Counted from the first letter of the stretch, positions 1 through 9,186 are shown. The stretch: 64,000 nt of DNA from Variovorax ginsengisoli (GCF_030486595.1 NZ_JAUJZH010000011.1:1-64000); one strand, 5' to 3'. Numbers and translations: made by a program. Notes: generated by a model from the sequence alone, not told the origin.

Positions 1-360
1 GATGTGCTCGCGGGTCTGGGGCATCGGGCCGTCGGCGGCCGAACACACCAGGATCGCGCCGTCCATCTGGGCGGCGCCGGTGATCATGTTCTTCACGTAG
101 TCGGCGTGACCCGGGCAGTCGACGTGCGCGTAGTGGCGGTTGGCCGTTTCGTATTCGACGTGCGCGGTGTTGATCGTGATGCCGCGCGCCTTTTCTTCAG
201 GAGCCGCGTCGATCTGGTCGTAGGCCTTCGCTTCGCCGCCGAACTTGGCCGACAGCACGGTGGCGATCGCCGCCGTCAACGTCGTCTTGCCATGGTCCAC
301 GTGACCGATCGTGCCCACGTTGACGTGCGGCTTCGTGCGGGTGAATTTTCCTTTTGCCAT
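1..360 (-). CDS. tuf: Elongation factor Tu, N-terminal part (runs off the window)
   Basis: EF-Tu carries aminoacyl-tRNA to the ribosome in the cytoplasm. The visible 120 residues start [20 protein letters not shown] and contain the P-loop GHVDHGKT at residues 19-26, the switch I segment with RGITIN and the G3 motif DCPGH, all in canonical form. The gene is cut by the left edge of the window. It lies directly behind tRNA-Tyr, tRNA-Gly and tRNA-Thr on the same strand, the conserved proteobacterial tRNA-tufB arrangement, and is probably cotranscribed with them. The start is fixed by the family N-terminus. Identity is certain. Confidence 0.98.
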   Translation of the reverse strand, partial: MAKGKFTRTKPHVNVGTIGHVDHGKTTLTAAIATVLSAKFGGEAKAYDQIDAAPEEKARGITINTAHVEYETANRHYAHVDCPGHADYVKNMITGAAQMDGAILVCSAADGPMPQTREHI

Positions 361-400
361 TTTCTCGACTCCGAAAAATAACTAGATCAACACACTGACA

Positions 401-430
401 TGGGGTTGCAACCGGCCGGCTGCAACCCCA
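401..430 (-). promoter_or_regulatory. Stem-loop between tRNA-Thr and tuf
   Basis: Two perfect 10-base inverted arms (401-410 TGGGGTTGCA and 421-430 TGCAACCCCA) enclose a 10-base GC-rich loop. It begins four bases after the tRNA-Thr CCA end in the transcript and ends 40 bases before the tuf start codon. No T-run follows, so a simple intrinsic terminator is unlikely. A role in RNase processing of the tRNA-tuf transcript or in protecting the tuf mRNA 5' end is an inference. Confidence 0.6.
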
Positions 431-434
431 AAAC

Positions 435-509
<75 letters not shown>

Positions 510-550
510 GATATCAAAAAAAACCTGCGCTTCGCGCTGACCTGGACCTC

Positions 551-624
551 TGGAGCGGGAGACGGGAATCGAACCCGCGTCATTAGCTTGGAAGGCTAGG
601 GTTCTACCATTGAACTACTCCCGC
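551..624 (-). tRNA. tRNA-Gly (anticodon TCC)
   Basis: Cloverleaf on the minus strand: acceptor GCGGGAG/CTCCCGC, anticodon loop CTTCCAA giving TCC, T arm with GGTTCGATTCC, encoded CCA at 551-553. It decodes GGA and GGG. It sits between tRNA-Tyr and tRNA-Thr in the tuf-linked cluster. Confidence 0.97.
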
Positions 625-689
625 ATCGTGACACCCTCCGGGGTGCCGCAACGGTCACAGTCAAGCGCTCTGCAAAATCCATTTTTCGC

Positions 690-775
690 TGGTGGAGAGG
701 GCTGGATTCGAACCAGCGTACTCGTAAGAGGGCAGATTTACAGTCTGCTGCCATTAACCACTCGGCCACCTCTCC
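690..775 (-). tRNA. tRNA-Tyr (anticodon GTA)
   Basis: An 86-base class II tRNA with a long variable arm. The acceptor GGAGAGG pairs with CCTCTCC, the anticodon loop CTGTAAA gives GTA, the T arm carries GGTTCGAATCC, and CCA is encoded at 690-692. It is the first gene of the tRNA-tuf cluster on this strand, about 95 bases after the ung stop codon. Confidence 0.97.
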
Positions 776-871
776 GGCGAACCTCGGAATATAGCACGAG
801 TAGAAGGGCTGGTCGATCGCAGGCCTTCTACCGGGGCTCATTTCCCGAGAGCCTTAGATTTTCGCACGAAA

Positions 872-1594
872 TCAGGCCCCTTCTTGCCCCGACCCCAAGG
901 TTTCTGCTTCGCGCCAGGCGCGCACCTGCCCGAAGTGGCCACAACCGATAAAGGGCAGCGGGGGCCGCAGGGCCGACAGCGGCGAGGGATGGTTGGCTAC
1001 CAATATTTTGTGACGACTTGTATCGATCAGGGCCCGCTTGGTCTGGGCATGCGCCCCCCACAGCATGAAGACCACCGGCCGGTCGCGCTCGGCCACGTGA
1101 CGGATCACCGCGTCGGTCAGCGTCTCCCAGCCGCGCCCCGAATGGCTGGCGGCCTGGCCCTCCTCCACCGTCAGGCAGGTGTTGAGCAGCAGGACGCCGT
1201 GCGTGGCCCATTTCGCCAGGCTGCCGCCCGGGTTCGGGAAGGCCGGCGGCGGCGTGCCGAGGTCGCGCTGCAATTCCTTGAAGATGTTGCGCAGCGACGG
1301 CGGCAGCGGCACGCCGGGCGCCACCGAGAACGCCAGCCCCTCGGCCTGGCCGCGGCCGTGGTACGGGTCCTGGCCGAGGATGACGACCCGGACTTCCTCG
1401 GGCGGTGTCAGTTCGAGCGCCCGCAGCGGCTGCGGCGGGAAGATCACGGCGCCGGCGTCGAGCCGCTCGCGCAGGTAGGCCAGCAGCTTGACGCCGACCG
1501 GGCCGGCGAAGAACCCGTCGACCAGCGGCTGCCAGCCCGGCGCGACCGGCCAATCGGCCGGATCGGCCGTGGCGAGTTGGCCGTGCAAGCTCAT
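872..1594 (-). CDS. ung: Uracil-DNA glycosylase (family 1)
   Basis: Removes uracil from DNA, the first step of base excision repair. The 240-residue length is normal. The water-activating loop GQDPYHG lies at residues 74-80 (catalytic Asp76), the second active-site loop HPSPLSA starts at His202, and the leucine-loop region is intact. The start ATG (1592-1594) overlaps the trpC TGA by four bases (ATGA), so ung appears translationally coupled to the end of the trp operon. There is no biochemical link between uracil excision and tryptophan synthesis; the pairing looks like a conserved transcriptional convenience (inference). Identity is firm. Confidence 0.97.
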   Translation of the reverse strand: MSLHGQLATADPADWPVAPGWQPLVDGFFAGPVGVKLLAYLRERLDAGAVIFPPQPLRALELTPPEEVRVVILGQDPYHGRGQAEGLAFSVAPGVPLPPSLRNIFKELQRDLGTPPPAFPNPGGSLAKWATHGVLLLNTCLTVEEGQAASHSGRGWETLTDAVIRHVAERDRPVVFMLWGAHAQTKRALIDTSRHKILVANHPSPLSALRPPLPFIGCGHFGQVRAWREAETLGSGQEGA

Positions 1595-2391
1595 CTGAAA
1601 AGCTCGGCCAGCGCCTCGCCCGGCTCGTCCGCCCGCATGAAGGTCTCACCGACCAGGAAGGCGTGGACGCCAGCGGCGCGCAGCCGGGCCACCTCGTCGC
1701 GGGTCGCGATGCCCGACTCGGTCACCAGCAGGCGATCGGCCGGCACCTGGGCCCGCAGGTCGAGCGTGGTCTGCACCGACACCTCGAAGGTGCGCAGGTT
1801 GCGGTTGTTGATGCCGATCAGCGGCGTGCGCAGCTTGAGGGCGCGCTCGAGTTCGGCGCCGTCGTGCGCTTCCACCAGCACCGCCATGCCGAGCCCGGCC
1901 GCGATGGCTTCATAGTCGCGCATCTGGGCATCGTCGAGGCAGGCGACGATCAGCAGGATGGCATCGGCGCCCATCGCGCGCGACTCGTAGACCTGGTAGG
2001 GGTCGACGATGAAATCCTTGCGCAGCACCGGCAGCTCGCAGGACGCCCGGGCCTGCTTCAGGTAGTCGACCCCGCCCTGGAAGAACTGGCGGTCGGTCAG
2101 GACCGAGAGGCAGGCGGCGCTGACCTGGCCGTCGCCCTCGGCGTAGCTTTGCGCGATGTCGGCCGGGATGAATTCGGCGCGCAGCACGCCCTTGCTCGGG
2201 CTCGCCTTCTTGACCTCGGCGATCACCGCGGCGGCGCCGGCGTCGATCTTGGCGCGCAGGGCGCCGACGAAGTCGCGCGTCAGCACGCGGCTCTCGGCAT
2301 CGAAGCGCACCGCTTCCAGCGGGCTTTTCTTCTTGGCGGCGGCGATCTCCTCGCGCTTGACGGCGACGATCTTGTCCAGGGTGTTCGACAT
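1591..2391 (-). CDS. trpC: Indole-3-glycerol phosphate synthase
   Basis: Closes the indole ring: carboxyphenylamino-deoxyribulose phosphate to indole-3-glycerol phosphate. The 266-residue monofunctional TIM barrel begins [15 protein letters not shown]. The active-site segment [11 protein letters not shown] includes Lys61, followed by [14 protein letters not shown] and VTESGI, all typical. The same frame stays open far upstream across trpD, but the family N-terminus fixes the start at 2391. It lies 14 bases after trpD and overlaps ung by four. TrpF is not fused and is not in the window. Confidence 0.97.
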   Translation of the reverse strand: MSNTLDKIVAVKREEIAAAKKKSPLEAVRFDAESRVLTRDFVGALRAKIDAGAAAVIAEVKKASPSKGVLRAEFIPADIAQSYAEGDGQVSAACLSVLTDRQFFQGGVDYLKQARASCELPVLRKDFIVDPYQVYESRAMGADAILLIVACLDDAQMRDYEAIAAGLGMAVLVEAHDGAELERALKLRTPLIGINNRNLRTFEVSVQTTLDLRAQVPADRLLVTESGIATRDEVARLRAAGVHAFLVGETFMRADEPGEALAELFR

Positions 2392-2405
2392 GTCTCGTGT
2401 CCTCC

Positions 2406-3431
2406 TCAGGCGGCCGCGGTGGCGGCAGCGAATTCGGCCAGCTTGGCCTTGGCCGCGCCGCTGTCGAGCGCGGCCCGGGCGCGCTCGACGCCGGCGGCGA
2501 TCGAATCGCTGACATTGGCCGCGTAGAGCGCGGCGGCGGCGTTCAGCACGACGATGTCGCGCGCCGGGCCCGGCTGGTTGTCGAGTACGTCGAGCAGCAT
2601 CGCCTTCGACTGCTCGGGGGTCTCGACGCGCAGGCTGCGGTTGCTCGACATCGAGAAGCCGAAGTCCTCGGGGTGCAGCTCGTACTCGCGGACCTCGCCG
2701 TCCTTCAGTTCGCCGACCATGGTGGCGGCGCCGAGCGAGACCTCGTCCATGCCGTCGCGGCCATAGACCACCAGCGCATGCTCGGCGCCCAGGCGCTGCA
2801 GCGCGCGCACCTGGATGCCGACCAGGTCGGGGTGGAACACGCCCATCAGGATGTTCGGCGCGCCGGCCGGATTGGTCAGCGGACCAAGGATGTTGAAGAT
2901 GGTCTTGATGCCGAGTTCCTTGCGCACCGGGGCCACGTTCTTCATCGCCGGATGGTGGTTCGGCGCGAACATGAAGCCGATGCCGACATCGGCGATGCAC
3001 TTGGCGATCTGCTCGGGCTTCAGGTTGATGTTGATGCCCAGCGACTCGAGCACGTCGGCGCTGCCGGACTTGCTGCTGACGCTGCGCCCGCCATGCTTGC
3101 TGACCTTGGCGCCGGCCGCCGCGGCGACGAACATCGTGCAGGTCGAGATGTTGAAAGTGTGGGAGCCGTCGCCGCCGGTGCCGACGATGTCGACCAGGTT
3201 CGTGGTGTCCGCCACCGGCACCTTGGTCGCGACCTCGCGCATCACCTGCGCGGCAGCGGTGATCTCGCCGATGGTCTCCTTCTTGACGCGCAGGCCTGTG
3301 ATCAGCGCCGCCATCATCACGGGCGAGCATTCGCCGCTCATGATGAGGCGCACGATGTGCAGCATCTCGTCGTGGAACACCTCGCGGTGCTCGACAGTGC
3401 GCTGCAGGGCTTCCTGGGGAGTGATGGGCAT
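2406..3431 (-). CDS. trpD: Anthranilate phosphoribosyltransferase
   Basis: Transfers phosphoribosyl from PRPP to anthranilate. The 341-residue protein starts [20 protein letters not shown]. The PRPP/pyrophosphate loop GTGGDGS lies at residues 84-90, followed by NISTCT and [18 protein letters not shown], then [15 protein letters not shown] and [10 protein letters not shown] motifs. The start at 3431 is chosen by family length, although the frame is open farther upstream. It lies 13 bases after the LysE-family gene and 14 before trpC, in one operon. Confidence 0.97.
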   Translation of the reverse strand: MPITPQEALQRTVEHREVFHDEMLHIVRLIMSGECSPVMMAALITGLRVKKETIGEITAAAQVMREVATKVPVADTTNLVDIVGTGGDGSHTFNISTCTMFVAAAAGAKVSKHGGRSVSSKSGSADVLESLGININLKPEQIAKCIADVGIGFMFAPNHHPAMKNVAPVRKELGIKTIFNILGPLTNPAGAPNILMGVFHPDLVGIQVRALQRLGAEHALVVYGRDGMDEVSLGAATMVGELKDGEVREYELHPEDFGFSMSSNRSLRVETPEQSKAMLLDVLDNQPGPARDIVVLNAAAALYAANVSDSIAAGVERARAALDSGAAKAKLAEFAAATAAA

Positions 3432-3444
3432 GGTGCTGGTCTCT

Positions 3445-4101
3445 CTAGTGGGTGGCTGGCGGCGCCAGCGGTGAATCGGAAAGCGCGAGGCGAAGACCGA
3501 AGCCGACGAACAGCGCGCCGGCGCCGCGCTGCAGCCAGTGCATGCCGCGCTGCACCAGGCCGACGCGGCGCGCGGTCCAGCCGGCCGCCAGCGCCCACGC
3601 CACGTTGACGAAGATCGCATTGAAGTTGAACAGCACGCCGAGCAGGAAGAAGGCCAGCGCCTTGTCGTCGGTGCCCGGCGCGATGAACTGCGGCACGAAG
3701 GCCAGGAAGAACAGCGCCACCTTGGGGTTCAGGGCATTGGTCCAGAAGCCGCCGAGGAACACGCTCTTCGCGTTCGCCGGGCCGGCCGCGGCCAGGGCCG
3801 GCGCGGCGCCCGAAGGCCGGGAAAACAGCATCCGCACGCCGACCCACAGCAGGTAGGCCGCGCCGACCCACTTGAGCACGGTGAAGGCGGTGCTGGAGGC
3901 GGCCATCAGCGCGCTCAGGCCCAGCGCCGCGGCGATGATGTGGACGAAGCAGCCGGCGGTGATGCCGAAGCCCGCCAGGATGCCGGCTCGCGCGCCCGAG
4001 CGCAGCGAATGGCTCACGATGTAGAGCACGTCGGGCCCCGGCGTGAGGTTCAGCAGCAGTCCGGCGGCGACGAACAGCAGCAGGGAATGGGCGTCAGGCA
4101 C
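3445..4101 (-). CDS. LysE/RhtB-family amino acid exporter
   Basis: Predicted inner-membrane exporter of 218 residues with about six hydrophobic segments. The family signature is at the N-terminus ([20 protein letters not shown]), and [21 protein letters not shown] follows in the middle. The family exports basic amino acids, threonine, homoserine and others; the substrate here is unknown. Its first eight bases overlap the end of the threonine aldolase gene, which makes threonine or a related amino acid plausible (inference). It sits between the aldolase gene and trpD in the trp operon. Confidence 0.9.
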   Translation of the reverse strand: MPDAHSLLLFVAAGLLLNLTPGPDVLYIVSHSLRSGARAGILAGFGITAGCFVHIIAAALGLSALMAASSTAFTVLKWVGAAYLLWVGVRMLFSRPSGAAPALAAAGPANAKSVFLGGFWTNALNPKVALFFLAFVPQFIAPGTDDKALAFFLLGVLFNFNAIFVNVAWALAAGWTARRVGLVQRGMHWLQRGAGALFVGFGLRLALSDSPLAPPATH

Positions 4102-5161
4102 GGAAGAAGCTCCGGATCGCGCCGATGGCGCGGTCGATGCCGGCAGCGTCGACGTCCAGGTGGGTGGCGAAGCGCAGCCGGTAGAGGCCGGTGGCGAGCA
4201 CGCCGTGTTCCTTCAGGTGGGCCAGCAACTCGCCGGAGCGCGAACGCGCCGCGCCCGTCAGGTCGACGAACAGCAGGTTGGTCTGCGGCAGCTCGACCTG
4301 CAGGCCGTCGATGCCTTGCAGGCCTTGCGCCAGCCGCTGCGCCAGCGCATGGTCGTCGGCTAGGCGATCGACGTGGTTTTCGAGCGCGTAGGAAGCGGCC
4401 GCGGCCAGCAGTCCGGCCTGGCGCATGCCGCCGCCCGCCATCTTGCGGATGCGGTGGGCACGTGCAATGAACTCGCGCGACCCGCACAGGGCCGAGCCGA
4501 CCGGCGCGCCTAGGCCCTTGCTGAAGCAGACCGACACGCTGTCGAAGCAGCCGGCGATCCGCCGCGCCTCGGCGCGCACGTCGGCGCCGAGCGCGGCCGC
4601 CTGGGCGGTGGCCGCGTTGAAGAGCCGGGCGCCGTCAAGGTGGCGCGCCAGCCCCTTGCCCTGCGCGAGTTGCGTGGCCTGCTCCACATAGGCGAAAGGC
4701 AGCAGCTTGCCGCCCAGCGTGTTCTCGAGCGCCAGCAGCCGGGTGCGCGCAAAGTGGGCGTCGTCGGGCTTGATGGCGGCCTCGATCGCGTCCAGCGCCA
4801 GCGTGCCGTCGGGCTGGTGGTCGAGCGGCTGCGGCTGCACGCTGCCGAACACCGCCGCGCCGCCACCTTCCCAGCGGTAGCAGTGCGCCTGCTGGCCGAC
4901 GATGTATTCGTCGCCGCGCTGGCAGTGCGAGAGGATCGCGCACAGGTTGCTCTGCGTGCCGGTGGGCACGAACAGCGCCGCCTCGAAGCCCAGCAGCTCG
5001 GCGATCTGGCGCTGCAGCGCGTTGACGCTGGGGTCGTCGGCGAAGACGTCGTCGCCGAGCGGCGCCGCGAGCATGGCTGCGCGCATGGCCTCGGTCGGCT
5101 GGGTCACGGTGTCGCTGCGCAGGTCGACGACCTTGGACGAGGGATGGCTCATTGGCGTCAC
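4094..5161 (-). CDS. ltaE: Low-specificity L-threonine aldolase
   Basis: PLP-dependent cleavage of threonine or allo-threonine to glycine and acetaldehyde. The protein has 355 residues, normal for fold-type I threonine aldolases. It starts with the family segment [16 protein letters not shown], has FVPTGTQSN and [11 protein letters not shown], and carries the PLP-binding Lys215 in [12 protein letters not shown]. Start 5161 overlaps the trpG stop by four bases; Met4 (5152) is an alternative. It stands between trpG and trpD together with the exporter gene, an insertion into the tryptophan genes. Confidence 0.93.
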   Translation of the reverse strand: MTPMSHPSSKVVDLRSDTVTQPTEAMRAAMLAAPLGDDVFADDPSVNALQRQIAELLGFEAALFVPTGTQSNLCAILSHCQRGDEYIVGQQAHCYRWEGGGAAVFGSVQPQPLDHQPDGTLALDAIEAAIKPDDAHFARTRLLALENTLGGKLLPFAYVEQATQLAQGKGLARHLDGARLFNAATAQAAALGADVRAEARRIAGCFDSVSVCFSKGLGAPVGSALCGSREFIARAHRIRKMAGGGMRQAGLLAAAASYALENHVDRLADDHALAQRLAQGLQGIDGLQVELPQTNLLFVDLTGAARSRSGELLAHLKEHGVLATGLYRLRFATHLDVDAAGIDRAIGAIRSFFRA

Positions 5162-5742
5162 TCCAGGAAGTTCTTGAGCATCGCGTGGCCATGCTCGGTG
5201 AGGATCGATTCAGGGTGGAATTGCACGCCTTCGACGCGCACCGCATGGGCGAAGCCGGTGTGGCGCACGCCCATGATCTCGCCGTCGTCGGTCCAGGCGG
5301 TGAGCGCGAGCGTCTCGGGGCAGCTTTGGCGCTCGATCGCCAGCGAGTGATAGCGGTTGACGCTGAACTTCTCGGGCAGGCCGGCGAAGACGCCTTCGCG
5401 CGTGGTCGTGATCTCGCTGACCTTGCCGTGCATCAGCTGCTGGGCACGGATGATCTTGCCGCCGAAGGCGGCGCCGATCGCCTGGTGCCCGAGGCAGACG
5501 CCGAGGATCGGAAGCTGGCCCGCGAAGGCCTGGATCGCCGCCACCGAGACGCCGGCCTCGGCCGGCGAGCACGGCCCCGGCGAGATCACCAGCCGGTCGA
5601 CACCGCCGGCGATGCGCTCCTGCAGGCCCTCGAGCGTGATCTCGTCGTTCCGATGCACCTCGACCTCGGCGCCGAGCTCGCCAAAATACTGCACCAGGTT
5701 GTAGGTGAAGCTGTCGTAGTTGTCGATCATCAGGAGCTTCAT
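5158..5742 (-). CDS. trpG: Anthranilate synthase component II (glutamine amidotransferase)
   Basis: Supplies ammonia from glutamine to TrpE. It has 194 residues, the size of a stand-alone class I amidotransferase. The catalytic Cys83 is in [10 protein letters not shown], and His176 and Glu178 are in [12 protein letters not shown]. The oxyanion region [11 protein letters not shown] is present. The ATG overlaps the stop of the upstream GxxExxY gene by four bases, and its own stop overlaps the ltaE start. It may also serve para-aminobenzoate synthesis, as amphibolic TrpG does in some bacteria; nothing in the sequence decides this. Confidence 0.97.
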   Translation of the reverse strand: MKLLMIDNYDSFTYNLVQYFGELGAEVEVHRNDEITLEGLQERIAGGVDRLVISPGPCSPAEAGVSVAAIQAFAGQLPILGVCLGHQAIGAAFGGKIIRAQQLMHGKVSEITTTREGVFAGLPEKFSVNRYHSLAIERQSCPETLALTAWTDDGEIMGVRHTGFAHAVRVEGVQFHPESILTEHGHAMLKNFLE

Positions 5743-6131
5743 GGCTTGACTCCGATCCGGTGCACGCCCTTGACCACCGGGAACACGTTGAAGTTGATCA
5801 GGAGGCCCAGCCTGAGCCCCGACAGCCGCACGGCCGCCTGTGCCTGCGCGCGGTGCAGGTCGGTCAGCGCGTCGACCGCCCTGAGTTCGACCACCACCGA
5901 CTGCTCGACCACGAAGGCGGCGCGGCAGACTTCGCCCAGCGAACGGCCCTTGTAGCTGGCCGCCACCGGCACGTCGCGCTGGAAGCCGATCTCGCGCTCG
6001 GCGAGCTCGATCTCGAGCGCGGCGGCGTAGACCGCTTCGGGCAGGCCGGTGCCGAGCACCCGCTGCACCTCCACCGCGGCGCCGATGATCTCGTGCGAGA
6101 AGTCGTTGTTGTTGTTGTCTTCGGTGCTCAT
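5739..6131 (-). CDS. GxxExxY family protein inserted between trpE and trpG
   Basis: A 130-residue protein starting [21 protein letters not shown]. The family-defining GxxExxY motif is G29-L-P-E32-A-V-Y35, followed by alternating strands such as [14 protein letters not shown] and a C-terminal [13 protein letters not shown] segment that resemble a PD-(D/E)xK-like core. The biochemical role of the family is not established. The start ATG (6131) overlaps the trpE stop and its stop overlaps the trpG ATG, four bases each. The frame is open upstream, but the coupled ATG is the natural start. A short run of AAC codons (Asn6-9) follows the start. Confidence 0.85.
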   Translation of the reverse strand: MSTEDNNNNDFSHEIIGAAVEVQRVLGTGLPEAVYAAALEIELAEREIGFQRDVPVAASYKGRSLGEVCRAAFVVEQSVVVELRAVDALTDLHRAQAQAAVRLSGLRLGLLINFNVFPVVKGVHRIGVKP

Positions 6132-7630
6132 TCCAGGCCCTCCTCGACCAGCTCGGCAGCGCGCAGCAGCGCCCGCGCCTTGGCCTCGGTCTCTTTCCAT
6201 TCGAGCTCGGGCACCGAGTCGGCCACCACGCCGGCCGCGGCCTGCACGTGCAGCATCTGGTCCTTGACGATGCCGGTGCGGATCGCGATCGCGACGTCCA
6301 TGTCGCCGGCATAGCTGATGTAACCGCAGGCGCCGCCGTAGAGGCCGCGCTTGGTCGGCTCAAGCTGGTCGATCAGCTCCATCGCGTGCACCTTGGGCGC
6401 GCCCGTGAGGGTGCCGGCGGGGAAGGTGGCCTTGAGCACGTCGATCGCGGTCATGCCGTCCTTGAGCGTGCCTTCGACATTGCTGACGATGTGCATCACG
6501 TGGCTGTAGCGCTCGACCGCGAAGGCCTCGGTCACCTTCACCGTGCCGGTCTTGGCGATGCGGCCGATGTCGTTGCGCGCCAGGTCGATCAGCATCACGT
6601 GCTCGGCGCGCTCCTTGGGGTCGTTGATGAGCTCGACCTCGGCCGCGCGGTCGAGCTCGGGCGAGGCGCCGCGCGGCCGGGTGCCGGCCAGCGGGCGGAT
6701 CGTGATCTTCTGCTCGCCCTCGCCGGTGTGCTCCTGCCGCACCAGGATCTCGGGCGAGGCGCCCACCACGTGGAAATCTCCCAGGTGGTAGTAGTACATA
6801 TAGGGCGACGGGTTGAGCGAACGCAGCGCCCGGTACAGCGACAGCGGCGACTCGGTGTAGCGCTTGCTGATGCGCTGGCCGACCTGCACCTGCATGAAGT
6901 CGCCGGCCGCGATCAGCTCCTTGGCGCGCTCGACCGCCGCCAGGTAGTCGGCCTTGGCAAAGCTGCGCTGCGCCGGATGCGCCTGGCTGGCCTTCACCTG
7001 CGGCGCGCTGACCGAGTACTTGAGCTGGTCGCGCAGTTCGCGCAGCCGGCGCTTGGCGTTGGCATAGGCCTCGGGCTGCGCCGGGTCTGCATAGACGATC
7101 AGGTAGAGCTTGCCCGAGAGGTTGTCGATCACCGCCAGCTCCTCGCACTGCAGCAGCAGGATGTCGGGGCAGCCCAGGGTGTCGGGGGGGCAGCTCTTCT
7201 CGAGCTTCTTCTCGATGTGGCGCACGGTGTCGTAACCGAAGTAGCCGGCCAGGCCGCCGCAGAAGCGCGGCAGGCCCGGACGCAGCGCCACCTTGAAACG
7301 CTGTTGGTAGGCCGCAACGAAGTCGAGCGGGTTGCCATGGGCTTTTTCCACGACTTTGCCGTCCGTTACAACCTCGGTCAGGGCGTCGGCGCCGAAGCCG
7401 CTGGCCCGCAGCAGCGTGCGCGCCGGCAGGCCGATGAAGCTGTAGCGGCCGAAGCGCTCGCCGCCCACCACCGATTCGAGCAGGAAGCTGTGCTTGCCGC
7501 TGTCCTTGGTGTAGGCCAGCTTGAGATAGAGGGAAAGAGGCGTTTCGAGGTCGGCAAAAGCCTCGACCATCAGCGGGATGCGGTTGTAGCCCTGCGCGCT
7601 GAGGCTCTTGAATTCGAGTTCGGTGATCAC
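6128..7630 (-). CDS. trpE: Anthranilate synthase component I
   Basis: Converts chorismate to anthranilate with TrpG. The 500-residue protein starts at a GTG (7628-7630) giving [20 protein letters not shown], with GGAG about nine bases upstream. The LLES tryptophan feedback motif is at residues 50-53. The chorismate-binding C-terminal domain contains [44 protein letters not shown] and [12 protein letters not shown]. It is first in the operon, preceded by a 285-base region with hairpins and a possible leader peptide. Identity is certain; the start is confident from the family N-terminus. Confidence 0.97.
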   Translation of the reverse strand: MITELEFKSLSAQGYNRIPLMVEAFADLETPLSLYLKLAYTKDSGKHSFLLESVVGGERFGRYSFIGLPARTLLRASGFGADALTEVVTDGKVVEKAHGNPLDFVAAYQQRFKVALRPGLPRFCGGLAGYFGYDTVRHIEKKLEKSCPPDTLGCPDILLLQCEELAVIDNLSGKLYLIVYADPAQPEAYANAKRRLRELRDQLKYSVSAPQVKASQAHPAQRSFAKADYLAAVERAKELIAAGDFMQVQVGQRISKRYTESPLSLYRALRSLNPSPYMYYYHLGDFHVVGASPEILVRQEHTGEGEQKITIRPLAGTRPRGASPELDRAAEVELINDPKERAEHVMLIDLARNDIGRIAKTGTVKVTEAFAVERYSHVMHIVSNVEGTLKDGMTAIDVLKATFPAGTLTGAPKVHAMELIDQLEPTKRGLYGGACGYISYAGDMDVAIAIRTGIVKDQMLHVQAAAGVVADSVPELEWKETEAKARALLRAAELVEEGLE

Positions 7631-7690
7631 GGGTGGGGTCTCCGTCGGCCAGCTGACGCTTCGATGGTCGCTGGCGGGGTCATTCTGGTT

Positions 7691-7739
7691 GGCCGGTTCA
7701 GGTGAACTGAAGGCCGCGGGCGCACGGCGTGCGCCGTGC
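7691..7739 (-). promoter_or_regulatory. Two hairpins between the leader ORF and trpE
   Basis: In the minus-strand transcript a GC-rich hairpin (arms 7722-7729 and 7732-7739, GCACGGCG/CGCCGTGC) follows the leader stop codon immediately. A second hairpin (GGCC-GTTCA arms within 7691-7715) follows it, about 60 bases before the trpE GTG. Neither is followed by a T-run. The 10-mer GGCGCACGCC occurs once in the leader ORF and once in the first hairpin, so alternative pairing is possible. An attenuator function is inference. Confidence 0.4.
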
Positions 7740-7741
7740 AA

Positions 7742-7825
7742 TCAGACAGGCAACGACGATGGCGTGCGCCAAGGCCAGGCTCCCCGGCTGCCTTGACCTG
7801 TCTGAATGACGTGATGAATGAACAT
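7742..7825 (-). CDS. Possible trp leader peptide (27 aa)
   Basis: Short open frame reading MFIHHVIQTGQGSRGAWPWR and seven more residues, with two tryptophan codons one codon apart (Trp17, Trp19). It ends 112 bases before the trpE start. An 8-base inverted repeat (7743-7750/7797-7804) and an inner arm (CAAGGC/GCCTTG) place the Trp codons inside a foldable region, as in attenuators. Against it: no clear Shine-Dalgarno is visible before the ATG, and only two Trp codons are present. Confidence 0.35.
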   Translation of the reverse strand: MFIHHVIQTGQGSRGAWPWRTPSSLPV

Positions 7826-7835
7826 GTGAATCGGG

Positions 7836-7864
7836 AGTTTAGCCCAGGGACAAGGCACATACAA
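7836..7864 (-). promoter_or_regulatory. Candidate sigma-70 promoter of the trp operon
   Basis: On the minus strand a TTGTAT hexamer (7859-7864) and a TAAACT hexamer (7836-7841) are separated by 17 bases, in the most AT-rich part of the trpE upstream region. Transcription would start only a few bases before the possible leader ORF, which weakens that ORF's ribosome binding. This is a visual match only. Confidence 0.3.
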
Positions 7865-7915
7865 AAAGATACATTGGGGTTCTTTAAAAAATTCGTGCGG
7901 CCTACGGAGACCCTG

Positions 7916-8509
7916 ATGCCCTTCTTCCACCTGCGGCGCCTGCTCGCGCTGTCCACCCTTGCGCTCGCATCCTTCGCGGCATCGGCCGCCCAGGTCGATG
8001 TGGCGGGGGTCAAGCTCGACGACACCCTCGACCTGCGCGGCAGCAAGCTGCTGCTGAACGGCGCCGGCGTGCGCTACAAGGCCGTCTTCAAGGTCTACAC
8101 CGCCGGGCTCTACCTCGGCAAGAAGGCCGACACCGTCGAAGAAGTGCTGGCCGCACCGGGGCCGAAGCGCGTGACCATCACCATGCTGCGCGACATCGAT
8201 GCCAACGAGCTCGGCAAGCTGTTCACGCGCGGCGTCGAGGACAACTCGCCCAAGAGCGACATGTCGCAGCTGATCCCCGGCCTGCTGCGCATGGGGCAGA
8301 TGTTCGCGGACCAGAAGATGCTGAAGGCCGGTGACGGCTTCACGGTCGACTGGATCCCGGGCAGCGGCAGCCTGGTCACGGTGCGCGGCGTGCCGCAGGG
8401 CGAGCCGATCAAGGAGCAGGCCTTCTTCAATGCGCTGCTGCGCATCTGGATCGGGCCGTCCCCGGCCGACTACAAGCTGAAGGACGCGCTGCTGGGCAAA
8501 TCGTCCTGA
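7916..8509 (+). CDS. Periplasmic chalcone-isomerase-like protein
   Basis: A 197-residue protein with a signal peptide (MPFFHLRRLLALSTLALASF, cleavage near ASAA-Q). The mature part has the chalcone isomerase-like fold signature: LLLNGAGVRYKAVFKVYTAGLYL, then PKRVTITMLRDIDANEL and a C-terminal ALLRIWIGPSPAD segment. Bacterial members are of unknown function and probably not flavonoid enzymes. ATG 7916 has ACGGAGA just upstream. The gene diverges from trpE and its last 40 bases overlap the convergent phosphatase gene. Confidence 0.85.
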   Translation: MPFFHLRRLLALSTLALASFAASAAQVDVAGVKLDDTLDLRGSKLLLNGAGVRYKAVFKVYTAGLYLGKKADTVEEVLAAPGPKRVTITMLRDIDANELGKLFTRGVEDNSPKSDMSQLIPGLLRMGQMFADQKMLKAGDGFTVDWIPGSGSLVTVRGVPQGEPIKEQAFFNALLRIWIGPSPADYKLKDALLGKSS

Positions 8510-9186
8510 GCGCTCAATTCGAGCAGCGAGTCGACGAAACCGTCGGCGTCCACGCCGCGCACCGGTTCGCCATGGTTGTACCCGTAGCTGACCAGCACCA
8601 CCGGGCAGCCGGCCGCGCGCGCTGCCCGGGCGTCGTTGCTCGAGTCGCCCACCATCAGGGTGCGCGCCGGCAGCGTGCCCAGCGCCTCGCAGGTCTTCAG
8701 CAACGGCAGCGGGTCGGGCTTCTTGCGCTCGAAGGCGTCGCCGCCGAAGACCTGCTCGAAGTAGCCGTCGAGGCCTTTGGCGGCCAGCAGCGGGAGGGCG
8801 AAGGCGGTCGGCTTGTTGGTCAGGCAGGCCAGGCGCAGGCCCCGCGCCCGCAGCGCCGACAGCCCGGCGGCCACGCCTTCGTAGACCCGGGCATGCGCCC
8901 CGTTGATCGCGAGGTAGTGGTGCTGATAGCGGTCCCAGGCGCGTTCGTAGAGCGCCGCGGCGGCGCCGACATGGCGCAGCACGGACGCGATCAGGTGCTC
9001 GGAACCCTTGCCGACCATGGCCTCGACGGCCGGCGCCTCGACCGCCGCCAGCGACAGGTCGCGCAGCATGAGGTTCAGGGCGACGACGAAATCGCCGAGG
9101 GTGTCGACCAGGGTGCCGTCGAGGTCGACGATCGCGGCGTCGAAGCGGGAAAGGTCGATGGGTTGAGGTTTCACGCGCCGGATCAT
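8470..9186 (-). CDS. gph: Phosphoglycolate phosphatase (HAD family)
   Basis: Dephosphorylates 2-phosphoglycolate. It has 238 residues. HAD motif I is DLDGTLVDT with nucleophile Asp21 and Asp23, motif II is the CLTNKP segment, the motif III lysine lies in ERKKPDPLP, and motif IV is VGDSSNDARAA. The cap region and length fit Gph. Other HAD phosphatases of this size cannot be fully excluded. The 3' end overlaps the chalcone-isomerase-like gene by 40 bases on the opposite strand. Confidence 0.88.
   Translation of the reverse strand: MIRRVKPQPIDLSRFDAAIVDLDGTLVDTLGDFVVALNLMLRDLSLAAVEAPAVEAMVGKGSEHLIASVLRHVGAAAALYERAWDRYQHHYLAINGAHARVYEGVAAGLSALRARGLRLACLTNKPTAFALPLLAAKGLDGYFEQVFGGDAFERKKPDPLPLLKTCEALGTLPARTLMVGDSSNDARAARAAGCPVVLVSYGYNHGEPVRGVDADGFVDSLLELSAQDDLPSSASFSL

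Noticed and set aside
1591..3330. Apparent trpD-trpC fusion in one frame
   Set aside because: The frame of trpC merely stays open upstream; the extra N-terminal residues are an out-of-frame reading of trpD, and trpC has its own family start.
2397..3608. Long open frame of about 400 codons on the plus strand opposite trpD
   Set aside because: It is a mirror of the real gene caused by high third-position GC; its composition (Ala/Arg/His/Asp-rich) has no motif, while trpD on the other strand is certain. The same applies to long frames opposite trpE (6248-7705), the DotU gene (9985-11247) and ligD (38460-41240).
6105..6119. Phase-variable microsatellite at the start of the GxxExxY gene
   Set aside because: Only about four GTT repeats; trinucleotide changes would stay in frame and not switch the gene.
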